Positions 1 to 5,892 of a stretch of DNA of 6,992 bases are shown one piece after another. The number at the start of each line of letters is the position of its first letter. Position 1 is the first letter of the stretch. This DNA is from an uncultured beta proteobacterium (GTDB lineage: Bacteria; Pseudomonadota; Gammaproteobacteria; Burkholderiales; Rhodocyclaceae): contig CAIYYE010000039.1 in the NCBI GenBank assembly GCA_903930395.1, forward strand, positions 1 through 6,992. Direction: 5' to 3'. The notes under the pieces are model-generated. The model did no database searches, was not told the DNA's origin, and was given only the letters and a program-made list of their open reading frames with translations. The position numbers were made by a program, and so were the translations under genes.

Positions 1-632
1 ACCTCTTTGTCGTGCGCCACGCCTCGAGCGGTGCGCCCTACCTGATCGCCGAGCACCTCCAGCGCATCGGCCGTGACGACGTCCATGTGGTGAATGCCGG
101 TGACGGCCGACATGCCCACCCGACGCAGGGCCTGCTCGACATGTACACGATCCGCCACTACAAGAAGGACTTCTCGCAATTGCGCGTCGCCATCGTCGGC
201 GACATCCTGCATTCCCGCGTCGCCCGCTCCGACATTCACGCCCTGACCACGCTGGGTGTCCCGGAAGTCCGCGCCATCGGCCCGGAAACCCTGCTCCCCA
301 AGCATCTCGACAAGCTCGGCGTGCATGTCTTCCACGACATGAACGAAGGCCTCAAGGATGTCGACGTGGTGATCATGCTGCGCCTCCAGAACGAGCGCAT
401 GACCGGGGCGCTGTTGCCCTCGGCCGGCGAGTACTTCCGCCACTACGGCCTGACGCCGCAGAAGCTGGCGCTGGCCAAGCCGGACGCCATCGTGATGCAT
501 CCGGGGCCGATGAATCGCGGCGTCGAAATCCATTCGGCCGTCGCCGACGGCCCGCAGGCCGTGATCCTGCCCCAGGTTACCTTCGGCATCGCGGTGCGCA
601 TGGCCGTCATGAGCATAGTTGCGGGGAATTGA
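1..632 (+). CDS. pyrB: Aspartate carbamoyltransferase catalytic chain, C-terminal part (5' truncated by window edge)
   Basis: Catalyses carbamoyl phosphate + L-aspartate to N-carbamoyl-L-aspartate, the committed step of de novo pyrimidine synthesis, in the cytoplasm. The reading frame is open to the left edge (codons from base 3 read [12 protein letters not shown]), so the GTG at 12 is an internal valine codon and roughly the first third of the protein is missing. Visible family motifs are NAGDG followed by HPTQ (117-128, carbamoyl-phosphate/aspartate site), [15 protein letters not shown], and [10 protein letters not shown] (498-527). The last is the form seen in ATCases that assemble with a dihydroorotase-like subunit, rather than the HPLPRV form of E. 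coli PyrB. The TGA stop is one base before the next gene's ATG, so the two are almost certainly co-transcribed. Upstream control (for example pyrR) lies outside the window. Confidence 0.97.
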   Translation, partial: LFVVRHASSGAPYLIAEHLQRIGRDDVHVVNAGDGRHAHPTQGLLDMYTIRHYKKDFSQLRVAIVGDILHSRVARSDIHALTTLGVPEVRAIGPETLLPKHLDKLGVHVFHDMNEGLKDVDVVIMLRLQNERMTGALLPSAGEYFRHYGLTPQKLALAKPDAIVMHPGPMNRGVEIHSAVADGPQAVILPQVTFGIAVRMAVMSIVAGN

Positions 633-633
633 G

Positions 634-1881
634 ATGAATATTGCTATTCAAAACGGACGTGTCATCGACCCGAAGAACGGCGTCGACCGCAGCACCACGC
701 TCTACATTGCCGACGGCAAGGTCGCCGGGCTGGGCGATGCGCCGGCCGGCTTCGTGGCCGAACAAACGATAGACGCCACAGACTGCGTCGTCTGCCCCGG
801 CCTGATCGACCTCGGCGCCCGCCTCAATTCCATCGAAGCCGAACTCGCTGCCGCCGTCGCTGGCGGTGTGACCTCGGTCGTCGTTCCTCCCGATGCCGAT
901 CCCCCGCTCGACGAGCCGGAACTGGCCGACCGCCTGGTCCATCGCGGCACCGAAATCGGCAAGGCCCGCGTCCTGCCCCTCGGTGCCCTGACCCTGGGCC
1001 TGCAGGGCGAACGTCTGGCCGAACTGGCCGGCCTCAAGAAAGCCGGTTGCGTTGCCTTCTCGCAAGCCAACCGCAGCGTCGTCGATACTGAAGCCCTGCT
1101 CCGCGCCATGGAATACGCCGCCACCTTCGGTTTCGCCATCTGGCTGCAGCCGCAGGACCACTGGCTGTCGCGCAACGGCATTGCGCACGAAGGCGAAGTC
1201 TCCAGCCGCCTCGGCCTGGCCGGCATCCCGGTCGCCGCCGAAACCATCGCCATCGGCACCGTCGTCCAGCTCGTGCGTGATACCGGCTGCCGCGTACACC
1301 TCACTCGCCTCTCCTCGGCGGCTGGCGTGGCGCTCGTTCAGCGCGCCCAGCACGAAGGCCTGCCGGTCACTTTCGACATCGGCGTCCATCACCTGCTGCT
1401 CACCGAAAACGACATCGGCTACTTCAATCCGCATGCCCGCTTCAGCCCGCCGCTGCGCGCCCAAAGCGACCGCCAGGCGCTCTCCAACGCCGCCGCCGCC
1501 GGCCTCGCAGCCATCTGCTCCGACCACACCCCGGTCGGTGCCGACGACAAGCTGCTGCCATTCGGCGAAGCCAAACCGGGATCGACCGGCCTTGAAGTCC
1601 TCCTCCCGCTCACCCTGAAATGGGCCGAAGCCGCCGGCGTCAGCCTGCCCGACGCCCTGGCCCGCATCACCTCGGCCCCGGCCGAAGTACTCGGTCTACC
1701 CAGCGGCCAACTCGGCACGGGCGCCGCAGCCGACATCTGCATCTTCGATCCGGCAGCCATCTGGCAACTGACACCGGAAGCCCTGAAAAGCCGGGGCAAG
1801 AATTCACCGTGGCTGGGCTACCTGCTGACTGGCCGGGTAAAGACCACGCTGGTCGGTGGACGGGTGGTCTATCAGGCCTAG
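634..1881 (+). CDS. pyrC': Dihydroorotase-like protein lacking metal ligands (PyrC'/PyrX type, probable non-catalytic ATCase partner)
   Basis: A 415-residue amidohydrolase-superfamily protein of normal dihydroorotase length. Active enzymes carry D-x-H-x-H after the PGLID stretch; here residues 55-64 read PGLIDLGARL, so both histidines are replaced (G61, R63). The stretch that normally supplies the carboxylate ligand reads AFSQANRSV, and the position of the usual next ligand histidine reads WLQPQDHW. The later CSDHTP motif (D297) and the HHLLLTE stretch (252-258) are kept. In Pseudomonas, such an inactive homologue encoded directly after pyrB is required to build the ATCase holoenzyme; the same structural role is inferred here. 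The ATG at 634 is chosen over the upstream TTG at 619 because it has a GGGGA ribosome site about 6 bases ahead and fits the family N-terminus (MNIAIQNGRVIDP). A separate functional pyrC must exist elsewhere in the genome. The gene ends just before a terminator. Confidence 0.93.
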   Translation: MNIAIQNGRVIDPKNGVDRSTTLYIADGKVAGLGDAPAGFVAEQTIDATDCVVCPGLIDLGARLNSIEAELAAAVAGGVTSVVVPPDADPPLDEPELADRLVHRGTEIGKARVLPLGALTLGLQGERLAELAGLKKAGCVAFSQANRSVVDTEALLRAMEYAATFGFAIWLQPQDHWLSRNGIAHEGEVSSRLGLAGIPVAAETIAIGTVVQLVRDTGCRVHLTRLSSAAGVALVQRAQHEGLPVTFDIGVHHLLLTENDIGYFNPHARFSPPLRAQSDRQALSNAAAAGLAAICSDHTPVGADDKLLPFGEAKPGSTGLEVLLPLTLKWAEAAGVSLPDALARITSAPAEVLGLPSGQLGTGAAADICIFDPAAIWQLTPEALKSRGKNSPWLGYLLTGRVKTTLVGGRVVYQA

Positions 1882-1913
1882 GCGCTTTATTCCTGGTCTC
1901 AGGTTTGTTAAAA

Positions 1914-1937
1914 AAACGGTGGGTTAGCCCACCGTTT
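1914..1937. terminator. Bidirectional intrinsic terminator between convergent units
   Basis: Perfect 10-bp stem: 1914-1923 (AAACGGTGGG) pairs with 1928-1937 (CCCACCGTTT) around the loop TTAG. On the + strand it is followed by GCTTTTGGG, a modest T tract, and sits 32 bases after the pyrC' stop. Read on the - strand the stem runs into seven consecutive T (1916 down to 1910), a stronger Rho-independent signature. It can therefore also stop transcription arriving from the tetR side. Confidence 0.88.
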
Positions 1938-2153
1938 GCTTTTGGGTGTTGCGGTGCTGAATCATCACTTACGGCCAGAAGCGGAAGCTCGACCGGTTAC
2001 CAATAGCTGGATTGGAACGGCGGGTACGCTCTAAAACCTGCCATATCGCCGATTCGCGCTCATCGGCGAAAGAAGTCCTTCCTCGATGCGACTGGCAAAG
2101 ATTGCTTTACACAAAACTCCGGATATGTGCGCTTTGCTACTGCGGACAAATCG
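1938..2153. other. Intergenic stretch between pyrC' terminator and tetR, no gene seen
   Basis: No credible coding region is visible: the only open frame here, from 2086 on the + strand, runs antisense into tetR and has no family features. The part nearest tetR (about 2041-2120) is one copy of an inverted repeat described separately. The rest (1938-2040) holds nothing I recognise. Base composition falls from the G+C-rich pyrimidine genes towards the lower value of the accessory segment. Confidence 0.6.
2041..2120 (-). repeat. Left copy of inverted non-coding repeat flanking the receptor cassette
   Basis: Read on the - strand, bases 2120 to 2069 align without gaps to the + strand at 5405-5456, with 45 of 52 positions identical by my hand count. 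The shared core includes GGAGTTTTGTGT, TTGCCAGTCGCATCG and GGAA-x-GAC. Similarity resumes after a variable part with TCGG-CGATATG (2052 to 2042). The copy contains an 8-bp stem-loop (2046-2053 with 2062-2069, loop 2054-2061). It starts 33 bases beyond the tetR stop. I do not recognise the family. Confidence 0.8.
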
Positions 2154-2711
2154 CTATAACAGGCCGAAATTTTCAGCTAGCTTGACCAAATCGGGTTGCG
2201 GCATCTTCGGTTCCATCAGTTTTCGTAGTGCCATCCCTCTCAGAAGGTCCACAAAATGCTGCACCAGTGGGTCATCCGGCATTCGCCGAAAAAAGGGCGC
2301 CAGAAATGCGGTGAAGCCTTGAGCATGGGCGGCAATCGTCGGCCGAAGTTCTGGGTTGTCGCTCACCTCTAGCAACACCGAGAAAAAGAAACGGGCTCGC
2401 TTGGGGTCAAACATCAAGCCTTGCAGGAACGGGGCAATGTCCCGGAAATTATTTGTTGAGGGATGTTCGGAGTGCCCATCAGCTTTTTGATGCGAGGCTT
2501 CCAGCACCCCCATGAGCAAGTCGGATTTGTGCGGGAAGTAGTAAGTCAGATTTGACTGCCGAACCCCTGCTTGTTTGGCAACCCGTGGCTGGGTTAAAGC
2601 ACCGATCCCCTGCTCTTCGACGATTTGCAGCGCCGCATTGAGAATTTTCTGTCTGGTGGAAATTTTCTCAGGCGAGGTGAGCGACTCAGTTGCAGGGGCA
2701 GAGGTCCCCAT
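2154..2711 (-). CDS. TetR/AcrR-family transcriptional regulator
   Basis: A 185-residue protein with the canonical TetR N-terminal DNA-binding domain: helix 1 at about 19-35 (TRQKILNAALQIVEEQG), then the helix-turn-helix at about 39-66 containing QPRVAKQAGV and NLTYYFPHKSDLL. The rest (about 67-185) is the usual variable ligand/dimerisation domain, which does not reveal the inducer. It has no cysteine, but H61, H74, H80 and H83 cluster just after the DNA-binding domain. The ATG at 2709-2711 has an AAAGGG ribosome site (2720-2725) eight bases ahead. It is the last gene of the - strand receptor cluster, 104 bases after the small secreted-protein gene, with its own candidate promoter and inverted repeat in that gap. 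The likely role is local repressor of the receptor operon and of itself; this is inferred from position and nearby palindromes. Confidence 0.92.
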   Translation of the reverse strand: MGTSAPATESLTSPEKISTRQKILNAALQIVEEQGIGALTQPRVAKQAGVRQSNLTYYFPHKSDLLMGVLEASHQKADGHSEHPSTNNFRDIAPFLQGLMFDPKRARFFFSVLLEVSDNPELRPTIAAHAQGFTAFLAPFFRRMPDDPLVQHFVDLLRGMALRKLMEPKMPQPDLVKLAENFGLL

Positions 2712-2721
2712 CAGAAAAACC

Positions 2722-2751
2722 CTTTAGTTGAAATGGCTACTTCAGCTAAAG
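2722..2751. promoter_or_regulatory. Imperfect inverted repeat, candidate TetR operator in front of tetR
   Basis: Arms 2722-2732 (CTTTAGTTGAA) and 2741-2751 (TTCAGCTAAAG) match at 10 of 11 positions as inverted copies, separated by 8 bases. The repeat begins directly downstream of the candidate -10 box on the - strand and overlaps the tetR ribosome site, so binding would cover the expected transcription start. Its spacer contains GGCTAC, which also occurs in the receptor-gene palindrome; this may be coincidence. Confidence 0.45.
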
Positions 2752-2757
2752 ATAATA
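2752..2757 (-). promoter_or_regulatory. Candidate -10 box for tetR
   Basis: TATTAT on the - strand, preceded directly by TG. Seventeen bases upstream the -35 position reads TGGTTC, a poor match to the sigma-70 consensus, so the promoter would be weak or activator-assisted. It would start transcription around 2745, inside the inverted repeat at 2722-2751. Confidence 0.35.
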
Positions 2758-2760
2758 CAG

Positions 2761-2791
2761 GTGCAGGGGCTGTTGAACCAGCCAACTGCAC
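2761..2791 (-). terminator. Stem-loop between the small secreted-protein gene and tetR (possible attenuator)
   Basis: Outer arms GTGCAG (2761-2766) and CTGCAC (2786-2791), inner arms GGCTG (2768-2772) and CAGCC (2779-2783), hexanucleotide loop, with a small 1x2 internal loop. On the - strand transcript the hairpin is followed by CTGTATTATCTTT, only partly T-rich. It may reduce read-through from the receptor genes into tetR, or protect the upstream mRNA 3' end. Confidence 0.4.
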
Positions 2792-2815
2792 AATCGGGAG
2801 GATAGTCTGTACGGC

Positions 2816-3259
2816 CTAGCGTCCGGTTTCGGCCGGAGACATTTTCACACTCCCCTGAAATGTCGAGAGTTGCTTCAGATATGGCTTCGGTAAACTGGTC
2901 TCGGCCCGATTGACCTTGGTGGCAAGCGCATGCGCTTGTGCTTTGTCTACGCCCGCCAAAATCAGGTCACTCTCTTCCTTCAGCCCATCACCGGCACAAA
3001 CCTGTACCTCCCACTGGCCATTGACCTTTTGTAGCAGCGCCCGGCCACCTTTCGAGCCTTGAATCCAGCCAACAACTGCATGGCTATCCACAACACTGAT
3101 TGGGGCAACTCGCAAGGTCGCTCCCGGACGCTCGAACTGGGATTTCAAAACTCTGGTGATGGCCTTGTTCTCTGTTTGGGACTCAGTTGGCTGAGCGGCG
3201 CAAATGCTGCTCATGGCGATTGCCAAAAAAGGGACAGAACACCGTAACAAGGCCATCAT
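2816..3259 (-). CDS. Small exported protein resembling the 'copper uptake system-associated protein' family
   Basis: A 147-residue protein from ATG 3259. A hydrophobic signal peptide (residues 1 to about 22, ending ICAA-QPT) predicts export to the periplasm; there is no G/A/S-C lipobox, so it is probably not a lipoprotein. The mature part has a compact core at about 61-94 with VVGWIQGSKGGRALL, then NGQWEVQVCAGDGLK, and single residues W65, W83 and C88. From memory, W-x-QG-x-x-GGRALL...G-x-W...C-x-GD is characteristic of a family NCBI labels 'copper uptake system-associated protein'; I cannot confirm this by search. The biochemical role is unknown. The gene starts 17 bases after the receptor gene's stop, so the two form an operon. 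A GTG at 3268 is an alternative start, but ATG 3259 gives a more standard signal peptide and follows a weak GGGTGA ribosome site. Confidence 0.75.
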   Translation of the reverse strand: MMALLRCSVPFLAIAMSSICAAQPTESQTENKAITRVLKSQFERPGATLRVAPISVVDSHAVVGWIQGSKGGRALLQKVNGQWEVQVCAGDGLKEESDLILAGVDKAQAHALATKVNRAETSLPKPYLKQLSTFQGSVKMSPAETGR

Positions 3260-3276
3260 TTCAATCACCCGCTGAT

Positions 3277-5277
3277 TTAGAAGGATGCATTCAGACCGAC
3301 CCGGTAGTTGCGACCGGGCATCGGATAACCTGCGTTGTACTGATATGAAGCATCGAACAGGTTGTTGGCAGTGACAAAGACCTCTCCCTTGTTGCCAAGG
3401 ATAGGTATAGGGTAGGCAACCCGTACATTTGCAACGGTGAATCCTTTCACCTCATCGTTGCTCGCGGTCAGGCTCCTATCCCAGGACTGGGAGTACATCT
3501 TGGTTTGATGTTGCGCATCGAAAGCAATTCGGAAGTTGGCAATATTTCCGTTTGCCCCGACCGAGTAGGCCATGCTGGGGGCAAAGGGGACGTTGCTAAT
3601 GGAAGGGTCCAGGTGGGTCACGCCAGCAAACACGACCCAGTCGGCACCAATCTCCTGACGAACAGATACTTCTGCACCTCGGGTCTTGTAGTCCGGGTAA
3701 CCATTGCTCCATGTGCTCGTTGCAAATGGCGTAAAGCCGGACCACACATAGCGACCACTGACATCATCCTGGAAGATACTGACATCCAGATGGGTCGTTG
3801 CTGTGACGTCCCACTTCGCACCGATTTCGGTGTGCTTGTCTTTTTGTGGAGACAGCGTGTTCCAGCCATTAGTGGCCGCGAACGCCATGGGTAGTGCTCG
3901 GGTCAGGGAATAAGTCTCCGCTCCAGGATAAAGGATGCCCTCCGAGTAGTTGGCATAGACCGTGAGGTTGTCACGAATGAGTGACAGGCCCGCACTTGGG
4001 GCAGCCTTAGACGAGTAAACATTGCTTTGATAGGTCCGTATCCCGGCCGATGGCTGCAAGACCCAGTTATCGGTCAGGTTGAATTTCTGATTAATGCCAA
4101 GATATGGGGAGGTGACTCGGAAGGTTGGAATATCGGTACTGCCCGAGACCCCAAATGCAAAGGGGGTTCCTACCGCTGAGCCGACGTGAGGCCCGCTTAT
4201 CGAACCGGAGATGCTGTCGTAATCAATACCTAATACGACTTCACCGCCTCGCCAAGGGGTAAATTTCTCCTTCCAGCGCACTCCGGTCATATCGAAGCTG
4301 CTATCGAAAGTTCCCCAGTTGGCATCGTGTGCAATATCGTTCTTGCCACTATTGGAATACACCTTGAACTCACCGCGCCAGGCGTCGCTCTTATGAGTCA
4401 CGAAAGCGGTCACCATATTGGTGGAACTGCTGTTTCGACCGACACCGTTGGACTGATAGGGGCCGATAGGTGAACTTGTGGTCGGATAACGGTTATCTCC
4501 GGGATCACCGACGCGATTTTCCACGTGAAGGAAGCTCAGACCGGCTGACCACACGTCATTCAAGCGGAAACTTATCTTTCCCAGGATATTTTTGAGGTCT
4601 GCATCTCCATTGGCGCGATAGCCATTGGAATCTGCACTGCCGACCGCCAACAAAAAGTCCACCGCCTCCATGCGACCAAACAGATTGCCCTGAAGGATGC
4701 GGGTTCCGTAAGAGCCGACAGCAGCGCTGGCATCGCCATGAATGCCGTTTTCTATCGGGGTCTTCGTTTGCAGATTGACAGAGGCAAAGTTATTCCCCGA
4801 CACCAAGGGTTGCGGCCCTTTGTTGACTTCGATGGTCTTGATGCTATTCAGTGGAAGCAAGTCCATCAGCGGGTGATTCCACAACCCCATGTAAACTGGC
4901 AGTCCATCGAGGTAGGTTTTGATTTCGCTACCGGGACGGCTGGTGCCCATGCCTCGCACATAGACGCTTCCGCCTTGATTGCCGGAATAGTTTCCAACTG
5001 AGTCATAAAGGGAGACTTGTACGCCCGGCATCATCCGCAGGGCATCGGGAAGACTTAACGCACCCAGATCCTTGATTTGTCTTTCTGTGACCTTGGTAGT
5101 CAAGGTCGAGAAGCTATCGACTTGGTTGGATTCGACAATAGGAGGAGCTGTAACAGAAACACTTGGCAGTGCAATGACGGGCGTTTCCTGAGCCCAAGTA
5201 TTAGCAGCGATGTATAGGCTGGTAATAGCCAAGGTGAGCGGTTTGAGCCTCAATCCGCGATTGATAGTGTGTCCCAT
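3277..5277 (-). CDS. TonB-dependent outer-membrane receptor (substrate uncertain, possibly copper or a copper complex)
   Basis: A 666-residue receptor importing a ligand across the outer membrane with energy from TonB-ExbB-ExbD, none of which is encoded here. The start at 5277 is preferred over the in-frame ATG at 5355: it yields a normal signal peptide (residues 1-29, cleavage near NTWA-QE) and has GGGGA (5282-5286) just ahead, while the longer start would overlap the putative operator. In order: TonB box-like LPSVSVTAP (38-45), plug domain (about 55-175) with LPDALRMMPGVQVS, GSVYVRGMG, YLDGLPVYMGLWNHP and IKTIEVNKGPQPLVSGNNFASVNLQTK-type segments, then a beta-barrel ending in NYRVGLNASF with a terminal phenylalanine, as expected for BAM-assembled porins. 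The length is normal and the frame intact. The downstream small exported protein and TetR regulator suggest a regulated uptake cassette. Siderophore, cobalamin or other ligands cannot be excluded. Confidence 0.93.
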   Translation of the reverse strand: MGHTINRGLRLKPLTLAITSLYIAANTWAQETPVIALPSVSVTAPPIVESNQVDSFSTLTTKVTERQIKDLGALSLPDALRMMPGVQVSLYDSVGNYSGNQGGSVYVRGMGTSRPGSEIKTYLDGLPVYMGLWNHPLMDLLPLNSIKTIEVNKGPQPLVSGNNFASVNLQTKTPIENGIHGDASAAVGSYGTRILQGNLFGRMEAVDFLLAVGSADSNGYRANGDADLKNILGKISFRLNDVWSAGLSFLHVENRVGDPGDNRYPTTSSPIGPYQSNGVGRNSSSTNMVTAFVTHKSDAWRGEFKVYSNSGKNDIAHDANWGTFDSSFDMTGVRWKEKFTPWRGGEVVLGIDYDSISGSISGPHVGSAVGTPFAFGVSGSTDIPTFRVTSPYLGINQKFNLTDNWVLQPSAGIRTYQSNVYSSKAAPSAGLSLIRDNLTVYANYSEGILYPGAETYSLTRALPMAFAATNGWNTLSPQKDKHTEIGAKWDVTATTHLDVSIFQDDVSGRYVWSGFTPFATSTWSNGYPDYKTRGAEVSVRQEIGADWVVFAGVTHLDPSISNVPFAPSMAYSVGANGNIANFRIAFDAQHQTKMYSQSWDRSLTASNDEVKGFTVANVRVAYPIPILGNKGEVFVTANNLFDASYQYNAGYPMPGRNYRVGLNASF

Positions 5278-5333
5278 TTCTTCCCCGTGTATTTGTTGGA
5301 AGCCTGCTTCAGACATCTGTACGCAAGCACAAA

Positions 5334-5362
5334 CGTAAAATTGGTAGGCTACCAACTTTCAA
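5334..5362 (-). promoter_or_regulatory. Candidate sigma-70 promoter of the receptor operon
   Basis: On the - strand TTGAAA (5362-5357; 5 of 6 to the -35 consensus) is followed after 17 bases by TTTACG (5339-5334; only 3 of 6 to the -10 consensus). The spacer is almost wholly occupied by a perfect palindrome. The -10 is weak, so the call rests mainly on spacing, position (about 57 bases before the chosen start codon) and the embedded operator. Confidence 0.45.
5341..5355. promoter_or_regulatory. Perfect 15-bp palindrome, candidate TetR operator for the receptor operon
   Basis: TTGGTAG-G-CTACCAA: two perfect 7-base inverted arms around one base. After one mismatch the symmetry continues for three more pairs (5337-5339 with 5357-5359). 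Length and symmetry fit TetR-family operators, and the position between candidate -35 and -10 boxes fits repression by blocking polymerase. The TetR gene at the end of the same cluster is the obvious candidate binder. Confidence 0.6.
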
Positions 5363-5404
5363 TCTGGGTGAGTATGTGGCAAATCGTCGCAGGCGAGCGT
5401 GTCT

Positions 5405-5492
5405 GGAGTTTTGTGTCAAGCAGTCATTGCCAGTCGCATCGCGGAACGACAGCTTTGGCCGAACTGCTGTAGTTGAATGTTCGGACGATATG
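5405..5492 (+). repeat. Right copy of inverted non-coding repeat flanking the receptor cassette
   Basis: The partner of the repeat at 2041-2120, in opposite orientation. Bases 5405-5456 align without gaps at 45 of 52 positions. Further right TCGGACGATATG (5481-5492) matches TCGG-CGATATG in the left copy with a one-base gap, after a part where this copy is about 10 bases longer. It also contains a stem-loop: CCGAAC (5459-5464) pairs with GTTCGG (5479-5484) over a 14-base loop. No reading frame in it looks coding. Confidence 0.8.
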
Positions 5493-5595
5493 ACCGCTCC
5501 ACTCAGATAGCTGCCATCTAATCCCTGCGGGGCCGACCGACCGGATTGGGCACGAAGCAGGTACCTGCAAATCCTGAAATTAGGTGATCAAGCTT

Positions 5596-5892
5596 TTACA
5601 CGGCAGTTCCGAATGCTTCAACGGATGACGGTGTTGCCCCCTGAACTTCCAGCACCTTGCGTCGCGAGGTCTGGCCGCTTTTCAGGGTGACTGCGGATTT
5701 CGGCAGTTTGAGCGTTTCGGCGACGAACTTGATGAGCGCTTCGTTGGCCTTGCCATCGACGGGCGGGGCGGCGAGGCGGATTTTCAGGGCGTCGCCGTGC
5801 AGCCCGGCGAATTGGGTTTTCTTGGCGCCGGGCTGGATGTGCAGGGTCAGGGTGATGCGGCCGTCGGCGGCCTGGCGGAACCAGTCGCTCAC
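5596..5892 (-). CDS. yggU: YggU/DUF167 family protein
   Basis: A small cytoplasmic protein of 98 residues, the normal length for the family, whose biochemical function is not established. The diagnostic core is LHIQPGAKKTQFAG (about 18-31) followed by LKIRLAAPPVDGKANEALIKFVAETL (about 36-61), with the typical PPVDGKAN motif, and then a KLPKSAVTLKSGQTSRRKVLEV segment near the C-terminus. The start is taken as GTG 5892: it overlaps the yggT stop as GTGA and gives the usual N-terminus (MSDWFRQAADG). An upstream ATG at 6045 would add about 51 low-complexity residues read from yggT in another frame and is unlikely. The lack of a clear ribosome site suggests translational coupling to yggT. Linkage to yggT and proC is common in proteobacteria. 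Confidence 0.92.
   Translation of the reverse strand: MSDWFRQAADGRITLTLHIQPGAKKTQFAGLHGDALKIRLAAPPVDGKANEALIKFVAETLKLPKSAVTLKSGQTSRRKVLEVQGATPSSVEAFGTAV

Larger units (their letters stand above)
5278..5595. other. Intergenic region between the receptor gene and yggU (318 bases)
   Basis: It holds the receptor promoter and palindrome (5334-5362), the right-hand flanking repeat (5405-5492) and a perfect 12-bp palindrome GCAGGTACCTGC (5557-5568). No convincing gene is present on either strand. I see no clear intrinsic terminator after the yggU stop, so read-through from the proC-yggT-yggU unit into the receptor operon cannot be excluded. Confidence 0.6.

Noticed and set aside
607..1527. Long open frame (306 residues) on the - strand opposite pyrC'
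   Set aside because: It is a mirror of a G+C-rich gene with strong third-position bias, has low-complexity composition, and shows no family motif. The + strand gene is unambiguous.
2086..2322. Open frame on the + strand at the 3' end of tetR
   Set aside because: Antisense to a clear TetR gene, crosses the flanking repeat, and has no recognisable domain.
5278..5355. N-terminal extension of the receptor from the in-frame ATG at 5355
   Set aside because: It would place 26 non-signal-like residues before a normal signal peptide and start inside the candidate operator, downstream of no better ribosome site.
5269..5472. Short + strand open frame across the receptor promoter
   Set aside because: It runs through the receptor start codon region, the palindrome and the repeat; no ribosome site or protein features.
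5405..5492. Integron attC site interpretation of the flanking repeats
   Set aside because: The paired arms (GCCGAAC and GTTCGGA) do not fit the RYYYAAC/GTTRRRY core sites, the copies are inverted rather than direct, and there is no integrase.
2041..5492. Classical insertion sequence or transposon
   Set aside because: No transposase or fragment of one is visible between the repeats, and no target-site duplication is evident; only the inverted flanking repeats would support it.
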